Shown here: positions 8,670 to 16,732 of the stretch, one piece after another
Layout: each line of letters begins with the position of its first letter
Position numbering within the stretch: position 1 is the first letter of the stretch
Origin: Phenylobacterium sp.
GTDB taxonomy: Bacteria > Pseudomonadota > Alphaproteobacteria > Caulobacterales > Caulobacteraceae
Assembly (NCBI RefSeq): GCF_030645195.1
Contig: NZ_JAUSLW010000023.1
Span: 1 to 47,519, forward strand
Length of the DNA stretch: 47,519 bases
Direction: 5' to 3'
The notes under the pieces: generated by a model
What the model saw: the letters and a program-made list of their open reading frames with translations, nothing else
Databases searched by the model: none
Told to the model about the DNA's origin: nothing
Program-made: the position numbers and the translations under genes

Positions 8670-9680
8670 ATGACCGTGATCGTTCCCGCCGAATGGGCGC
8701 CCCACCGGGCCATGTGGCTGGGCTTCCCCAGCCATGAGGAGCTGTGGGCCGAAGACCTCGCCCTGGCCCAGGCCCAGGTGGGGGCGCTGGCCCGCGCCCT
8801 GGCGGGTCCAGGCCGCGAGCGCGTGCGCCTGATGACCGGCTCCCCCGAGGGCGAGGCGGCCGCCCGGGCTCAGCTCGGCGACGTGGCGGGGATCGAGATC
8901 GTGCCCGGCCGCTTCGGCGACATTTGGCTGCGCGACACCGGCCCGATCTTCGCCAAGGGCCCGGCCGGCGATGAGGCGCGCGGCTTCCGCTTCAACGGCT
9001 GGGGCGGCAAGTACGAGATGGAGGGCGACGACACCGTGGCCGCCCAGATCGCCACGGCCAGCGGCGCCCCGCTGATCCAGCAGGAGATCATCCTGGAGGG
9101 CGGCTCCCTGGATCACGACGGGGCCGGCACCATCCTCACCACCGGCCAGTGCCTGCTCAACCCCAACCGCAATCCCGGCTGGACGGCGCAGGCCGCCGAG
9201 GCCGAGCTCGCCGCCTCCTTGGGCGCCCGCAAGGTGCTCTGGCTGGGGGACGGCCTGGCCAACGACCATACCGACGGCCATGTCGACAACCTCGCCCGCT
9301 TCGTGGCGCCGGGCGTCGTGGTCTGCCCGGTGGCCTGGGGCCGGGGCGACGTCAATGTGGACGCCTATGACGCCTGCGCGCGCGACCTGTCGGCCATGAC
9401 CGACGCCGAGGGCCGCAAGCTGAAGGTGGTCCGCGTCCCCTCGCCGGGCTGGATCGAGAGCCACGAAGGCGGGGCGGCGCCGGCCAGCCACATGAACTTC
9501 ATCATCGCCAACGGGGCGGTGGTCATGCCCACCTATGACGGCGACCCGCGCGCCGCCGAGCTGGCCCTGCAGGTCCTGCAGAGCCAGTTTCCGGACCGCC
9601 AGGCCATCGCCCTGCCCTCGGACGCCATCCTCACCGGCGGCGGATCCTTCCACTGCATCACCCAGCAGGAGCCCGCCTGA
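8670..9680 (+). CDS. aguA: Agmatine deiminase
   Basis: This 336-aa pentein-fold enzyme hydrolyses agmatine to N-carbamoylputrescine and ammonia, the first step of the arginine-decarboxylase route to putrescine. Family marks are present: the N-terminal PAEWAPHRAMWLGFPS, IWLRDTGPIF with the guanidine-binding Asp, EGGSLDHDG, NDHTDGHVDN with the catalytic His, and the C-terminal nucleophile Cys in GGGSFHCITQQEP. The ATG at 8670 follows AAGGG by 7 bases and directly starts the conserved domain. An in-frame extension to 8526 runs through the repeat and is not credible. Its stop overlaps the next start (TGATG), so aguA and aguB are coupled. Confidence 0.95.
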   Translation: MTVIVPAEWAPHRAMWLGFPSHEELWAEDLALAQAQVGALARALAGPGRERVRLMTGSPEGEAAARAQLGDVAGIEIVPGRFGDIWLRDTGPIFAKGPAGDEARGFRFNGWGGKYEMEGDDTVAAQIATASGAPLIQQEIILEGGSLDHDGAGTILTTGQCLLNPNRNPGWTAQAAEAELAASLGARKVLWLGDGLANDHTDGHVDNLARFVAPGVVVCPVAWGRGDVNVDAYDACARDLSAMTDAEGRKLKVVRVPSPGWIESHEGGAAPASHMNFIIANGAVVMPTYDGDPRAAELALQVLQSQFPDRQAIALPSDAILTGGGSFHCITQQEPA

Positions 9681-10558
9681 TGGCCCGCACCCTGACCGTC
9701 GCCGCCCTGCAGACCTCCTACGGGATGGACCTGGACGCCAACATCGCCAAGACCGCCGACCTGATCCGCCAGGCCGCCGACCAAGGCGCTCAGGTGATCC
9801 TGCCGTCGGAGCTGTTCCAGGGCCCCTATTTCTGCGTGACGCAAGAAGAGCGCTGGTTCGCCCAGGCCCATCCGTGGCGCGAACACCCCTGCGTCACCGC
9901 GCTGGCGCCGCTGGCCGCCGAACTCGGTTTGGTCCTGCCCATCTCCATCTTCGAGCGGGAGGGGCCGCACTACTTCAACTCGCTGGTGATGGTCGACGCC
10001 GACGGGTCGCCGATGGGGGTCTATCGCAAGAGCCACATCCCCGACGGGCCGGGCTATCAGGAGAAATACTATTTCCGCCCCGGCGACACCGGCTTCAAGG
10101 TCTGGGACACCCGCTTCGGGCGCATCGGCACGGGGATCTGCTGGGACCAGTGGTACCCGGAGGCGGCGCGCGCCATGACCCTGATGGGCGCCGAGATCCT
10201 GCTCTATCCCACCGCCATCGGGTCCGAGCCGCACGACGACACCCTCGACACCGCCGCCCCCTGGCGGCGCGCCATGCAGGGCCACGCGGTCTCCAACGTC
10301 ATCCCGGTGGTGGGCGCCAACCGCATCGGCTTCGAGCCGTGGGAGAACTATCCGAACGGCGGCCAGGCCTTCTACGGCTCGTCCTTCATCGCCGACCATC
10401 GCGGCGACCTGGTGGCCGCCCTTGGCCGGCAGGAGGAGGGGGTGCTGAGCGCCAGCTTCGACCTGGACTTCCTGGCCGCCCACCGCGCCGCCTGGGGCTT
10501 CTTCCGCGACCGCCGCACCGATCTCTACGGTTCGCTGGTCAGTCCGCGCCCTGTCTGA
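9680..10558 (+). CDS. aguB: N-carbamoylputrescine amidase
   Basis: The 292-aa nitrilase-superfamily enzyme converts N-carbamoylputrescine to putrescine, CO2 and ammonia. The Glu-Lys-Cys triad is visible as E44 (LPSELFQGPYF), K117 (VYRKSHIPDGPGY) and C154 (GTGICWDQWYPE). The C154 context is characteristic of AguB rather than of other nitrilases. The start overlaps the aguA stop by one base, giving a two-gene putrescine operon. No arginine decarboxylase gene lies next to it, so agmatine must come from elsewhere or from outside the cell. Confidence 0.95.
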   Translation: MARTLTVAALQTSYGMDLDANIAKTADLIRQAADQGAQVILPSELFQGPYFCVTQEERWFAQAHPWREHPCVTALAPLAAELGLVLPISIFEREGPHYFNSLVMVDADGSPMGVYRKSHIPDGPGYQEKYYFRPGDTGFKVWDTRFGRIGTGICWDQWYPEAARAMTLMGAEILLYPTAIGSEPHDDTLDTAAPWRRAMQGHAVSNVIPVVGANRIGFEPWENYPNGGQAFYGSSFIADHRGDLVAALGRQEEGVLSASFDLDFLAAHRAAWGFFRDRRTDLYGSLVSPRPV

Positions 10559-10676
10559 CGGTCACTTGTCGGCACATGTCGGTCGGTTCGTCGGCCGGAA
10601 AACCCTTGTGGGCTAAGGCCTCGCGGCGTGCGCGGCGAAAAGGCCGAATCCTCCATCCGCGACGGCCAACATGTTG

Positions 10677-11471
10677 TCAGGCCGGGCAGCTCATCGCCGG
10701 CGCCCTGGCCAGTTCCTTGCGCGCCGCGGCCAGGTCCCTCTGGAACTCCGGGTCCCCGTGCAGCCGCGCCACCATGGCCGAGGCCAGGGTCCGGCCGGCC
10801 TCGATGTCGCTCTGGAAGTGGACCCCGCAGATCACCCGGCTATCCCCCACCGCCCTGCCCGCCGCCATCAGCCCGTCGGCCTTGGCCGGCTCCAGTTCGC
10901 TGAGGATCAGCCCCCAGGACCAGCCCACCATGGCGTGGCCCGAGGGGTAGGAGGCGTTGGTCTTCATCCAGTCCTCGCGGGGCACGCAGATCTGCTGGCT
11001 GTCGCCGATCATCGGCCGCAGCCGGCCATAGTGGTTCTTGGCCGGCGTGCCGATGGTGCGGACGTCGAGCTCGATCCGGTGCAGCAGCTGGTAGAGCACC
11101 GGGGTGGCCTTGGGCCCGATCTCCTTGCCGGCCGCGCAGGCATAGCCCTTCAAGGCCCCGCCGGCCCAGATGTCGTTGTCGGCGATCGCCTGGGTCCAGC
11201 GGGCCGAGCCGGCCATGGACCGGGTCTCGTTGTACTGGGCCCGGTCGGCCTGGCCGCGCAGGCTGGCCTCCGCCGGCGGCGGGCCCAGCAAGGCCGCGCC
11301 GTCGAGGGCCGCAGGGCTCAGATAGCCGGAGAGCTTGGTGGGGATGGGGCCGGCGGCCGAGCTCGGCGAGACGTTCTCCGGCGCCTTGCCGGAGAGCTGC
11401 GGGAGCATGGCGCAGGCGGCCAGCGACAGGGCGGCGGCCGCGACCGCGAGGGGGCGAAGTCCTTGGATCAT
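10677..11471 (-). CDS. PAP2-family (class A acid) phosphatase, probable lipoprotein
   Basis: The 264-aa product carries the full PAP2 triad of motifs: KNHYGRLRP (K-x6-RP), YPSGHAMVGW (PSGH), and SRVICGVHFQSD (SR-x5-H-x3-D). This matches bacterial class A non-specific acid phosphatases, which hydrolyse phosphomonoesters in the periplasm through a phospho-His intermediate. The N-terminus (MIQGLRPLAVAAAALSLAAC) ends in a lipobox-like LAAC, so lipid anchoring is likely. The substrate is not determinable. It lies downstream of the MaoC gene on the same strand, with a palindrome between them. Confidence 0.92.
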   Translation of the reverse strand: MIQGLRPLAVAAAALSLAACAMLPQLSGKAPENVSPSSAAGPIPTKLSGYLSPAALDGAALLGPPPAEASLRGQADRAQYNETRSMAGSARWTQAIADNDIWAGGALKGYACAAGKEIGPKATPVLYQLLHRIELDVRTIGTPAKNHYGRLRPMIGDSQQICVPREDWMKTNASYPSGHAMVGWSWGLILSELEPAKADGLMAAGRAVGDSRVICGVHFQSDIEAGRTLASAMVARLHGDPEFQRDLAAARKELARAPAMSCPA

Positions 11472-11483
11472 AGGCCTTCTTTA

Positions 11484-11512
11484 GAGCGGTTCCCCGGTGG
11501 GGGGAACCGCTC
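11484..11512 (-). terminator. Perfect palindrome between MaoC and PAP2 genes
   Basis: GAGCGGTTCCCC (11484-11495) and GGGGAACCGCTC (11501-11512) form a 12-bp perfect stem around a 5-base loop, 14 bp beyond the MaoC stop. On the minus strand it is followed by TAAAGAAGG rather than a T-run, so termination would be weak. It resembles the GAGC...GCTC palindromic elements such as that at 46012-46054, and could be a small repeat. Confidence 0.5.
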
Positions 11513-11526
11513 CGCAGAGGCGTCTT

Positions 11527-12411
11527 TTAGGCGCGCAGGACGGTCAGGCCGTTCTTGATCACCGTGGCGCCGCGTTCCTTCACGCGGGCCTCGAAGGAGA
11601 TGTTCTTGCCGTCCTTCCAGAGGTCCACCGTGATGATGTCGCCCGGGATCACCGGGGCCGAGAAGCGGGCCTGGTGGCTGAGAATCTGGTCGGGGTCGAA
11701 GCCGGTGATGGCCTGCAGCACCGCGCGGCAGGTGATGCCGTAGGTGCACAGCCCGTGCAGGATCGGCCGCTGGAAGCCGGCGCGCTTGGCCACGTCCGGA
11801 TCGGAGTGCAGCGGGTTGCGGTCGCCGTTCAGGCGGTAGAGCAGGGCCTGGTCCTCGCGGGTGGTGAAGTCCACCGACAGGTCGGCCTTGCGGGTCGGGA
11901 CCACGTGGGGTTCCGGGGCGCCCTCCGACGGGCCGCCGAAGCCGCCATCGCCGCGGGCGAAGGTAGAGCCGGTCAGGGTGGCGACCTTCTCGCCCTTGTC
12001 GTCGCGCCAGATGGTCTCGTTGATGATCACCGCCCCCTTGCCCTCGCCCTTGTCATAGGCGCCGACGGTGCGGCCCTCGGCGGTGAAGGTCCCGGTGGCG
12101 GGCAGGGGCTTGTGGAGCTCGACCTTCTGCTCGCCGTGGACGACCATCAGGAAGTTGATCTGGCTGGGGCGGTGGCCGGCCGGCATGGCCGGGGCGGCGG
12201 CGCCGGCGGCGCGCGACAGGGCGGCCAGCACCGTGGCGGCGGTCGGGATAACCTTCAGGTTCTTCTCATAGACGAAGGCCAGTTCGTCCTCGTTCATGGG
12301 GTCCTGCCCCATGCCGACGCCGAGCGCGTAGAGCATCACGTCCTTGTCGCGATAAGTGAATTCGCGGGCCGGGGACTTTTGGTCGAGAATATCGGGATAA
12401 AAGATCGCCAT
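11527..12411 (-). CDS. MaoC-family (R)-specific enoyl-CoA hydratase, two hot-dog domains
   Basis: The 294-aa protein has the layout of type 2 enoyl-CoA hydratases (as in peroxisomal multifunctional enzyme 2). An N-terminal degenerate hot-dog half (about 1-150) is followed by a catalytic MaoC half (about 165-290). The hydratase-2 motif RLNGDRNPLHSDP occupies residues 193-205 with catalytic Asp197 and His202, then FQRPILHGLCTYG. It should hydrate trans-2-enoyl-CoA to (R)-3-hydroxyacyl-CoA for fatty-acid or polyhydroxyalkanoate metabolism. It is divergent from the sapC-like gene. Confidence 0.92.
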   Translation of the reverse strand: MAIFYPDILDQKSPAREFTYRDKDVMLYALGVGMGQDPMNEDELAFVYEKNLKVIPTAATVLAALSRAAGAAAPAMPAGHRPSQINFLMVVHGEQKVELHKPLPATGTFTAEGRTVGAYDKGEGKGAVIINETIWRDDKGEKVATLTGSTFARGDGGFGGPSEGAPEPHVVPTRKADLSVDFTTREDQALLYRLNGDRNPLHSDPDVAKRAGFQRPILHGLCTYGITCRAVLQAITGFDPDQILSHQARFSAPVIPGDIITVDLWKDGKNISFEARVKERGATVIKNGLTVLRA

Positions 12412-12605
12412 TGAAAATATTTCCTCCGCTATGCGGTCCGTTGGTATCCGCAGATTGAAGCGGTTCAGCCTGCCCTAAGCAAGCGGCGAGCGAGCGCATT
12501 TGCCGCCCCCCGTCCGATCGGGTAGAAGCGCGGACCCTGCGAAGACGGGTCATTTGAAAACCCGCTCGCACCTTTCTTTCGCGCCCAGGACATCGAAGGC
12601 ATTTC

Positions 12606-13406
12606 ATGGCGACCGACACCCAGCCCGGCACGGGCGGCCAGATCACCGGCAACGTTCTGTTCTATTCCAGGCCGGAACCGCTGACCCCCGACCTCCACAA
12701 GACCCTCGGCGTCAAGCGCATCGACGGCCCCTTCGGCTTCGCCAAGGCCGGCCACGCGATCCCGCTCACCGTCACCGAATTCCCCCTGGCCGCCGTCTCG
12801 GGCCCGATCATCTTCGTCGGCGACGACAAGATGCCTCTGGCCGTCATGGGCCTGAACGCCGGGGACAACATGTTCGTCCAGGACAACGGCATGTTCGAGT
12901 CCGGCGTCTACATCCCGGCCTATATCCGCCGCTATCCCTTCGTCTTCGCCAATGACGACAAGGCCCAGCAGATGGTGCTCTGCATCGACCGCGCCGCCGA
13001 GTTCATCGTCGAGGGCGGCGACATGGCCTTCTTCGACGAGAAGGGCGAGCCGACCGAATACACCAAGAGCTGCATCCAGTTCTGCAACGACTACGAGGTC
13101 GAGCGTCAGCGCACCCAGGGCTTCATCCAGATCCTGAAGGACAACGACCTCTTCGAACTGAAGACCGCCAACCACACCCCGATGAACGCCGACGGCAGCG
13201 CCGGCGAGCCCCAGAAGATCGCCGAGTACTTCGGCGTCTCGGAAGACAAGCTCAACGCCCTGTCGCCCGAGAAGCTGGCGGAGCTGCGCGACAACGGCGC
13301 GCTCGGCCAGATCTACGCGCACCTGGTGTCGCTGGTGGGCTGGGACCGGCTGATCGCCCTGGCGATGTTCCGCGCCTCGCAGGTTCCTCAGGCGGCCAAC
13401 GCCTGA
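12606..13406 (+). CDS. SapC-family protein
   Basis: The 266-aa product matches the SapC family (first named in Campylobacter S-layer loci): YSRPEPLTPDLHKTLGVKR, then GFAKAGHAIPLTVTEFPLA, PIIFVGDD, YIPAYIRRYPFVFA and the C-terminal half ending LVSLVGWDRLI. The biochemical role is unknown; in alphaproteobacteria it is commonly an orphan gene and not tied to an S-layer operon, as here. There is no signal peptide, so it is probably cytoplasmic. GAAGG lies 6 bases before the ATG. A strong terminator follows. Confidence 0.9.
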   Translation: MATDTQPGTGGQITGNVLFYSRPEPLTPDLHKTLGVKRIDGPFGFAKAGHAIPLTVTEFPLAAVSGPIIFVGDDKMPLAVMGLNAGDNMFVQDNGMFESGVYIPAYIRRYPFVFANDDKAQQMVLCIDRAAEFIVEGGDMAFFDEKGEPTEYTKSCIQFCNDYEVERQRTQGFIQILKDNDLFELKTANHTPMNADGSAGEPQKIAEYFGVSEDKLNALSPEKLAELRDNGALGQIYAHLVSLVGWDRLIALAMFRASQVPQAANA

Positions 13407-13431
13407 TCTGAAGACCATTTGGACGGCGACG

Positions 13432-13459
13432 CGGCGGGCTCGAAAGGGCCCGCCGTTTT
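13432..13459 (+). terminator. Rho-independent terminator after the SapC-like gene
   Basis: CGGCGGGC (13432-13439) pairs with GCCCGCCG (13448-13455) across an 8-base loop and is followed by TTTTCTTT. It begins 26 bp after the stop codon. Confidence 0.88.
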
Positions 13460-13530
13460 CTTTGAGAGCTTCTTGGTCTGTCGCGTGACGGGCGCCTGAA
13501 CCGGTTCCCACTTCAGGCTGTCACGCTCCG

Positions 13531-13923
13531 TCAGCGGGCGAAGACGCTGCGGGTCAGGCAGGAGAAGACCAGGCGCCCGGCCTCGTCCAGCAGGTCGTGT
13601 TGGGCGATGATGATGCCCTTGCCGTCGCCGACCGGATCCTTGCCCATCACCGTCATCCGGCCACGCAGGGTCTCGCCGGCGGGCGGATTGCGGGCCCAGC
13701 GCAGGGCGTCGACCCCCAGGCGCTTGGTCTGGGGCCAGTTGATCACCGAGGCGGCGTCCAGCCGGGTCCAGATGGCGAAGACCATGGCGTCGGGGGCGCC
13801 GCGCTCGGCCGGCCAGCCGGGGGCGAAGGCGGCGATGAAGGCTTCCAGGGCGCGGGCGTCCACACGCACCTCGCCGAGATAGACCACCTGACCGATCTCG
13901 ATCTCGTCGAAGGGGGCGGGCAC
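13531..13923 (-). CDS. Short MaoC-like hot-dog protein
   Basis: The 130-aa product looks like a single hot-dog (MaoC-like dehydratase/thioesterase) domain: FDEIEIGQVVYLGEV at the start, a helix (ALEAFIAAFAPGW), then RMTVMGKDPVGDGKGIIIAQHDLLDEAGRLVFSCL as the central strands. The hydratase motif D-x-N-P-x-H is missing, so it may bind acyl-CoA or form a heterodimer rather than act alone. The frame runs to a GTG at 14013. I chose the GTG at 13923 because AGGAGA sits 5 bases before it, which also clears the promoter of the divergent DsbD gene. Confidence 0.7.
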   Translation of the reverse strand: MPAPFDEIEIGQVVYLGEVRVDARALEAFIAAFAPGWPAERGAPDAMVFAIWTRLDAASVINWPQTKRLGVDALRWARNPPAGETLRGRMTVMGKDPVGDGKGIIIAQHDLLDEAGRLVFSCLTRSVFAR

Positions 13924-14051
13924 GTAACTCTCCTGCGGCTCTGGCCGAACTGATTCGTCGATGATGGAGCGCGCCGATGACAAGTCGAGCGCTTTGCGGA
14001 TCGGCGTCCGCACGCCATATAGCGGCCTTGGGCGCAGTTTGGGACAACGGC

Positions 14052-16196
14052 ATGACGCGTTTGATGGCGAGAGGCATGGCCGCCCTGGCGATGGCGGCGG
14101 CTTTCGCCCTTCCGGCCCAGGCCGCGCCGGTCCAGACCGGACACATCGAGGCCGAGCTGGCGCCCCGCGATCAGGGGATCACGCCTGGCGGGACCACCTA
14201 TGTCGCCCTGCGCCAGAAGATCCAGCAGGGCTGGCACACCTACTGGCGCAATTCCGGGGATTCCGGCGAGGCGACCCAGATCAACTGGACCCTGCCGGCC
14301 GGCTGGACCGCCGGCGACATCGTCTGGGCGAGGCCCACCCGCCAGCCCACCGGCCCGCTGATGAACTACGGCTACCAGGGCGAGGTGTTGCTGCCGGTCG
14401 CCGTCACCGCGCCGAAGTCCGCCAAGCCTGGCGACACCATCACCCTGAAGGCCGCCGCGGCCTTCCTGGTCTGCGAGGAGATCTGCGTCCCGGAGGACGC
14501 GGTCCTGACCCTGGACCTGCCGGTGGTTGCCGCCGCGCCGTTACCCGACCCCAGGTGGGGCGCGGCCATCGCCAAGGCCCTGGACGAGGCGCCCAAGCCC
14601 GCCGGCCTGACGGCGACCTTCGCCCGGATCGGCGAGGGCCTGACCCTCTCCGTCACCGGCGCGCGCCTGAAGGGCGCAGACCTGGCCGAGGCCTATTTCT
14701 ATCCCTTCAAGTCCACGGTCATCGATCACGCCAAGCCCCAGGCCATCGAGCGGGGCCCCGAGGGCCTGACCCTGACCCTCACCCCCGGCTACGACTTCAC
14801 CAAGGGGACCGCGCCCGCGGCCCTGGATGGGGTGCTGAGCCTGGGCGGCCAGGCCTATGAGCTGACCGCCGCCGAGGGGCCACCTCCAGCGGGCAGCTCA
14901 GGGCTGGGCGCGCCGCCGGCCAAGGTCAGCGCGATCGCTCCCGGCGCGGGCCTCGGCCTGGCCCTGGCCTTCGTCTACGCCCTGGTGGGGGGCCTGGTCC
15001 TGAACCTGATGCCCTGCGTCTTCCCGATCCTCGCCATGAAGGCCACCTCGCTCGCCGGTCACGCCCATGAGCGGGCCGCGGCCCGCGCCCAGGGTCTGGC
15101 CTTCCTGGCCGGCGTCCTGGCCACCTTCCTGACCCTGGCCGGCGTGCTGATCGCCATCCGGGCCGGCGGGTCGGCGGTGGGCTGGGGCTTCCAGCTGCAG
15201 TCGCCGGCGGTGGTGGCGGGCCTGGCCCTACTGATGTTGGCGGTGGCGCTGAATCTGTCGGGCCTGTTCGAGGTGGGGACCTCCCTGCAGGGGGTCGGCA
15301 CGGGCCTGGCCTCCCGGCGTGGCCTGGCCGGCGCCTTCTTCACCGGGGCCCTGGCCGTCGTGGTGGCCGCCCCCTGCACGGCGCCCTTCATGGGGCCGGC
15401 CCTGGGCTGGGCCCTGACCCAGAGCGAACCCGTGGCGCTGGCGGTCTTCCTGGGCCTTGGCCTGGGCTTCGCCGCTCCCTTCACCCTGGCGGCCTTCGCG
15501 CCGGCCCTGCTGGCCAAGCTGCCCAAGCCGGGTCCCTGGATGGAGACCTTCAAGAAGCTGATGGCCTTCCCGATGTACGGGGCCGCCGCCTGGCTGGTCT
15601 GGGTTCTGACAGTCCAGGCCGGCGAGATGGGCCTGGCCCGCATTCTGGTCGCCGCCGTCGTCCTGGCCCTGGCCGCCTGGATCCTGGGGCTGGCGCAACG
15701 TCGACAGGCGCAGGGCGGCAAGTCCCTGGCCCTGGCGGGCGTCGGGGCGGCGCTGGCCATCGGCGCCTTCGTCCTGGTCCTGGTCCCGGCCTACGGGACG
15801 CCCGCCGCGGCGGCTGGCAGCGCCGATGCGGCCGAGCCGGGGACCATCCCGGCCGGAGTCTACAGCCCCGAGGCGGTGGCGGCGGCGCGCGCGACCGGCA
15901 AGCCGGTCTTCGTCAACTTCACCGCCGCCTGGTGCGTCACCTGCCAGGTCAATGAGAAGGTCGCCTTCGGCACCGCGCAGGCCGCCGAGGCCTTCGCCCG
16001 CACCGGCGCGGTCTATCTGAAGGCCGACTGGACACGGAAGGACGCGGTGATCGCCGCTGAGCTGGCCCGCCACGGCCGGGCCGGGGTGCCGCTCTATCTC
16101 GTCTATGGCGTGACGGACCCCGAGCCGAAGATCCTGCCCCAGTTCCTCACCCCGGCGATGGTGGCCAAGGCCCTGGACAAGGCCAGGTCCAGCTAG
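14052..16196 (+). CDS. Thiol:disulfide interchange protein, DsbD/ScsB type
   Basis: The 714-aa protein passes electrons from cytoplasmic thioredoxin across the inner membrane to periplasmic thiol proteins. After a signal peptide (about 1-24) comes an nDsbD-like domain with a redox pair at C141/C145 (VCEEICVP). Eight or so membrane helices follow, with cysteines C322 (NLMPCVFPIL) and C442 (VAAPCTAPFMG), and then a C-terminal thioredoxin domain with C628-V-T-C631. The extended N-terminal domain and the PCTAPF motif are closer to the ScsB/DipZ branch than to E. coli DsbD. The frame extends to 13977, but the ATG at 14052 starts the signal peptide. Confidence 0.92.
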   Translation: MTRLMARGMAALAMAAAFALPAQAAPVQTGHIEAELAPRDQGITPGGTTYVALRQKIQQGWHTYWRNSGDSGEATQINWTLPAGWTAGDIVWARPTRQPTGPLMNYGYQGEVLLPVAVTAPKSAKPGDTITLKAAAAFLVCEEICVPEDAVLTLDLPVVAAAPLPDPRWGAAIAKALDEAPKPAGLTATFARIGEGLTLSVTGARLKGADLAEAYFYPFKSTVIDHAKPQAIERGPEGLTLTLTPGYDFTKGTAPAALDGVLSLGGQAYELTAAEGPPPAGSSGLGAPPAKVSAIAPGAGLGLALAFVYALVGGLVLNLMPCVFPILAMKATSLAGHAHERAAARAQGLAFLAGVLATFLTLAGVLIAIRAGGSAVGWGFQLQSPAVVAGLALLMLAVALNLSGLFEVGTSLQGVGTGLASRRGLAGAFFTGALAVVVAAPCTAPFMGPALGWALTQSEPVALAVFLGLGLGFAAPFTLAAFAPALLAKLPKPGPWMETFKKLMAFPMYGAAAWLVWVLTVQAGEMGLARILVAAVVLALAAWILGLAQRRQAQGGKSLALAGVGAALAIGAFVLVLVPAYGTPAAAAGSADAAEPGTIPAGVYSPEAVAAARATGKPVFVNFTAAWCVTCQVNEKVAFGTAQAAEAFARTGAVYLKADWTRKDAVIAAELARHGRAGVPLYLVYGVTDPEPKILPQFLTPAMVAKALDKARSS

Positions 16197-16633
16197 ACCG
16201 GCGCGCTCGACGGGGCGGTGATGACCTCGACATTGTCGTTCAGCAGATAGGCCATGTCGCGCAGGGCCAGGTCGCGGTCCTTAGGCGTGGCGGCGGCGGT
16301 GACGGCCTCGAGCTTCAGCGGCAGGTCCTGGGAGATGCCGCGCAGGATGCATTTCAGGTCGCCGTCCGTGCCCCGCCGGGCCAGCAGCAGGTGACCCTGC
16401 ATGTCGAGGGCGGCCAGTTCGCCGATCTGGGTCTTGAAGGTGGGGGGCAGGGCCTTGCCGGCGCGCACGCTATCGACCTGCGCCCTCAAGGCGCCGGCGC
16501 GCTTGACGATGTCGGCGAAGAGCGGCTCCAAGGCCACCGCCGAGGGCGGCGTGCTGAGGCCCGCGCCCGGCGAGACCGGGCCGGTGGCGGCGAGCCACAG
16601 GAAGGCGAGGGCGGCGGCGGCGTCGCAGGACAT
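16193..16633 (-). CDS. Hypothetical exported protein
   Basis: I do not recognise this 146-aa protein. It starts with a short hydrophobic segment (AAAALAFLWLAATG) that could be a signal peptide or anchor. An alpha-helical body follows, with conserved-looking patches LFADIVKRAGALRAQVDSV, DLKCILRGISQDLPLKL and DLALRDMAYLLNDNVEVI. GAGGA lies 5 bases before the ATG, and the codon use is typical of the region, so it is probably real. Its stop codon overlaps the end of the DsbD gene by 4 bases, tail to tail. It is divergent from pgi. Confidence 0.7.
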   Translation of the reverse strand: MSCDAAAALAFLWLAATGPVSPGAGLSTPPSAVALEPLFADIVKRAGALRAQVDSVRAGKALPPTFKTQIGELAALDMQGHLLLARRGTDGDLKCILRGISQDLPLKLEAVTAAATPKDRDLALRDMAYLLNDNVEVITAPSSAPV

Positions 16634-16732
16634 GACGATCCTCGTTGCGCGAACTAAGACAGGGGACTGTGCGCTCCACCTAGCCGCAACATGGTAAACG
16701 CGATCCTACCGCGCGACCTGAAGGTAAGCTTG

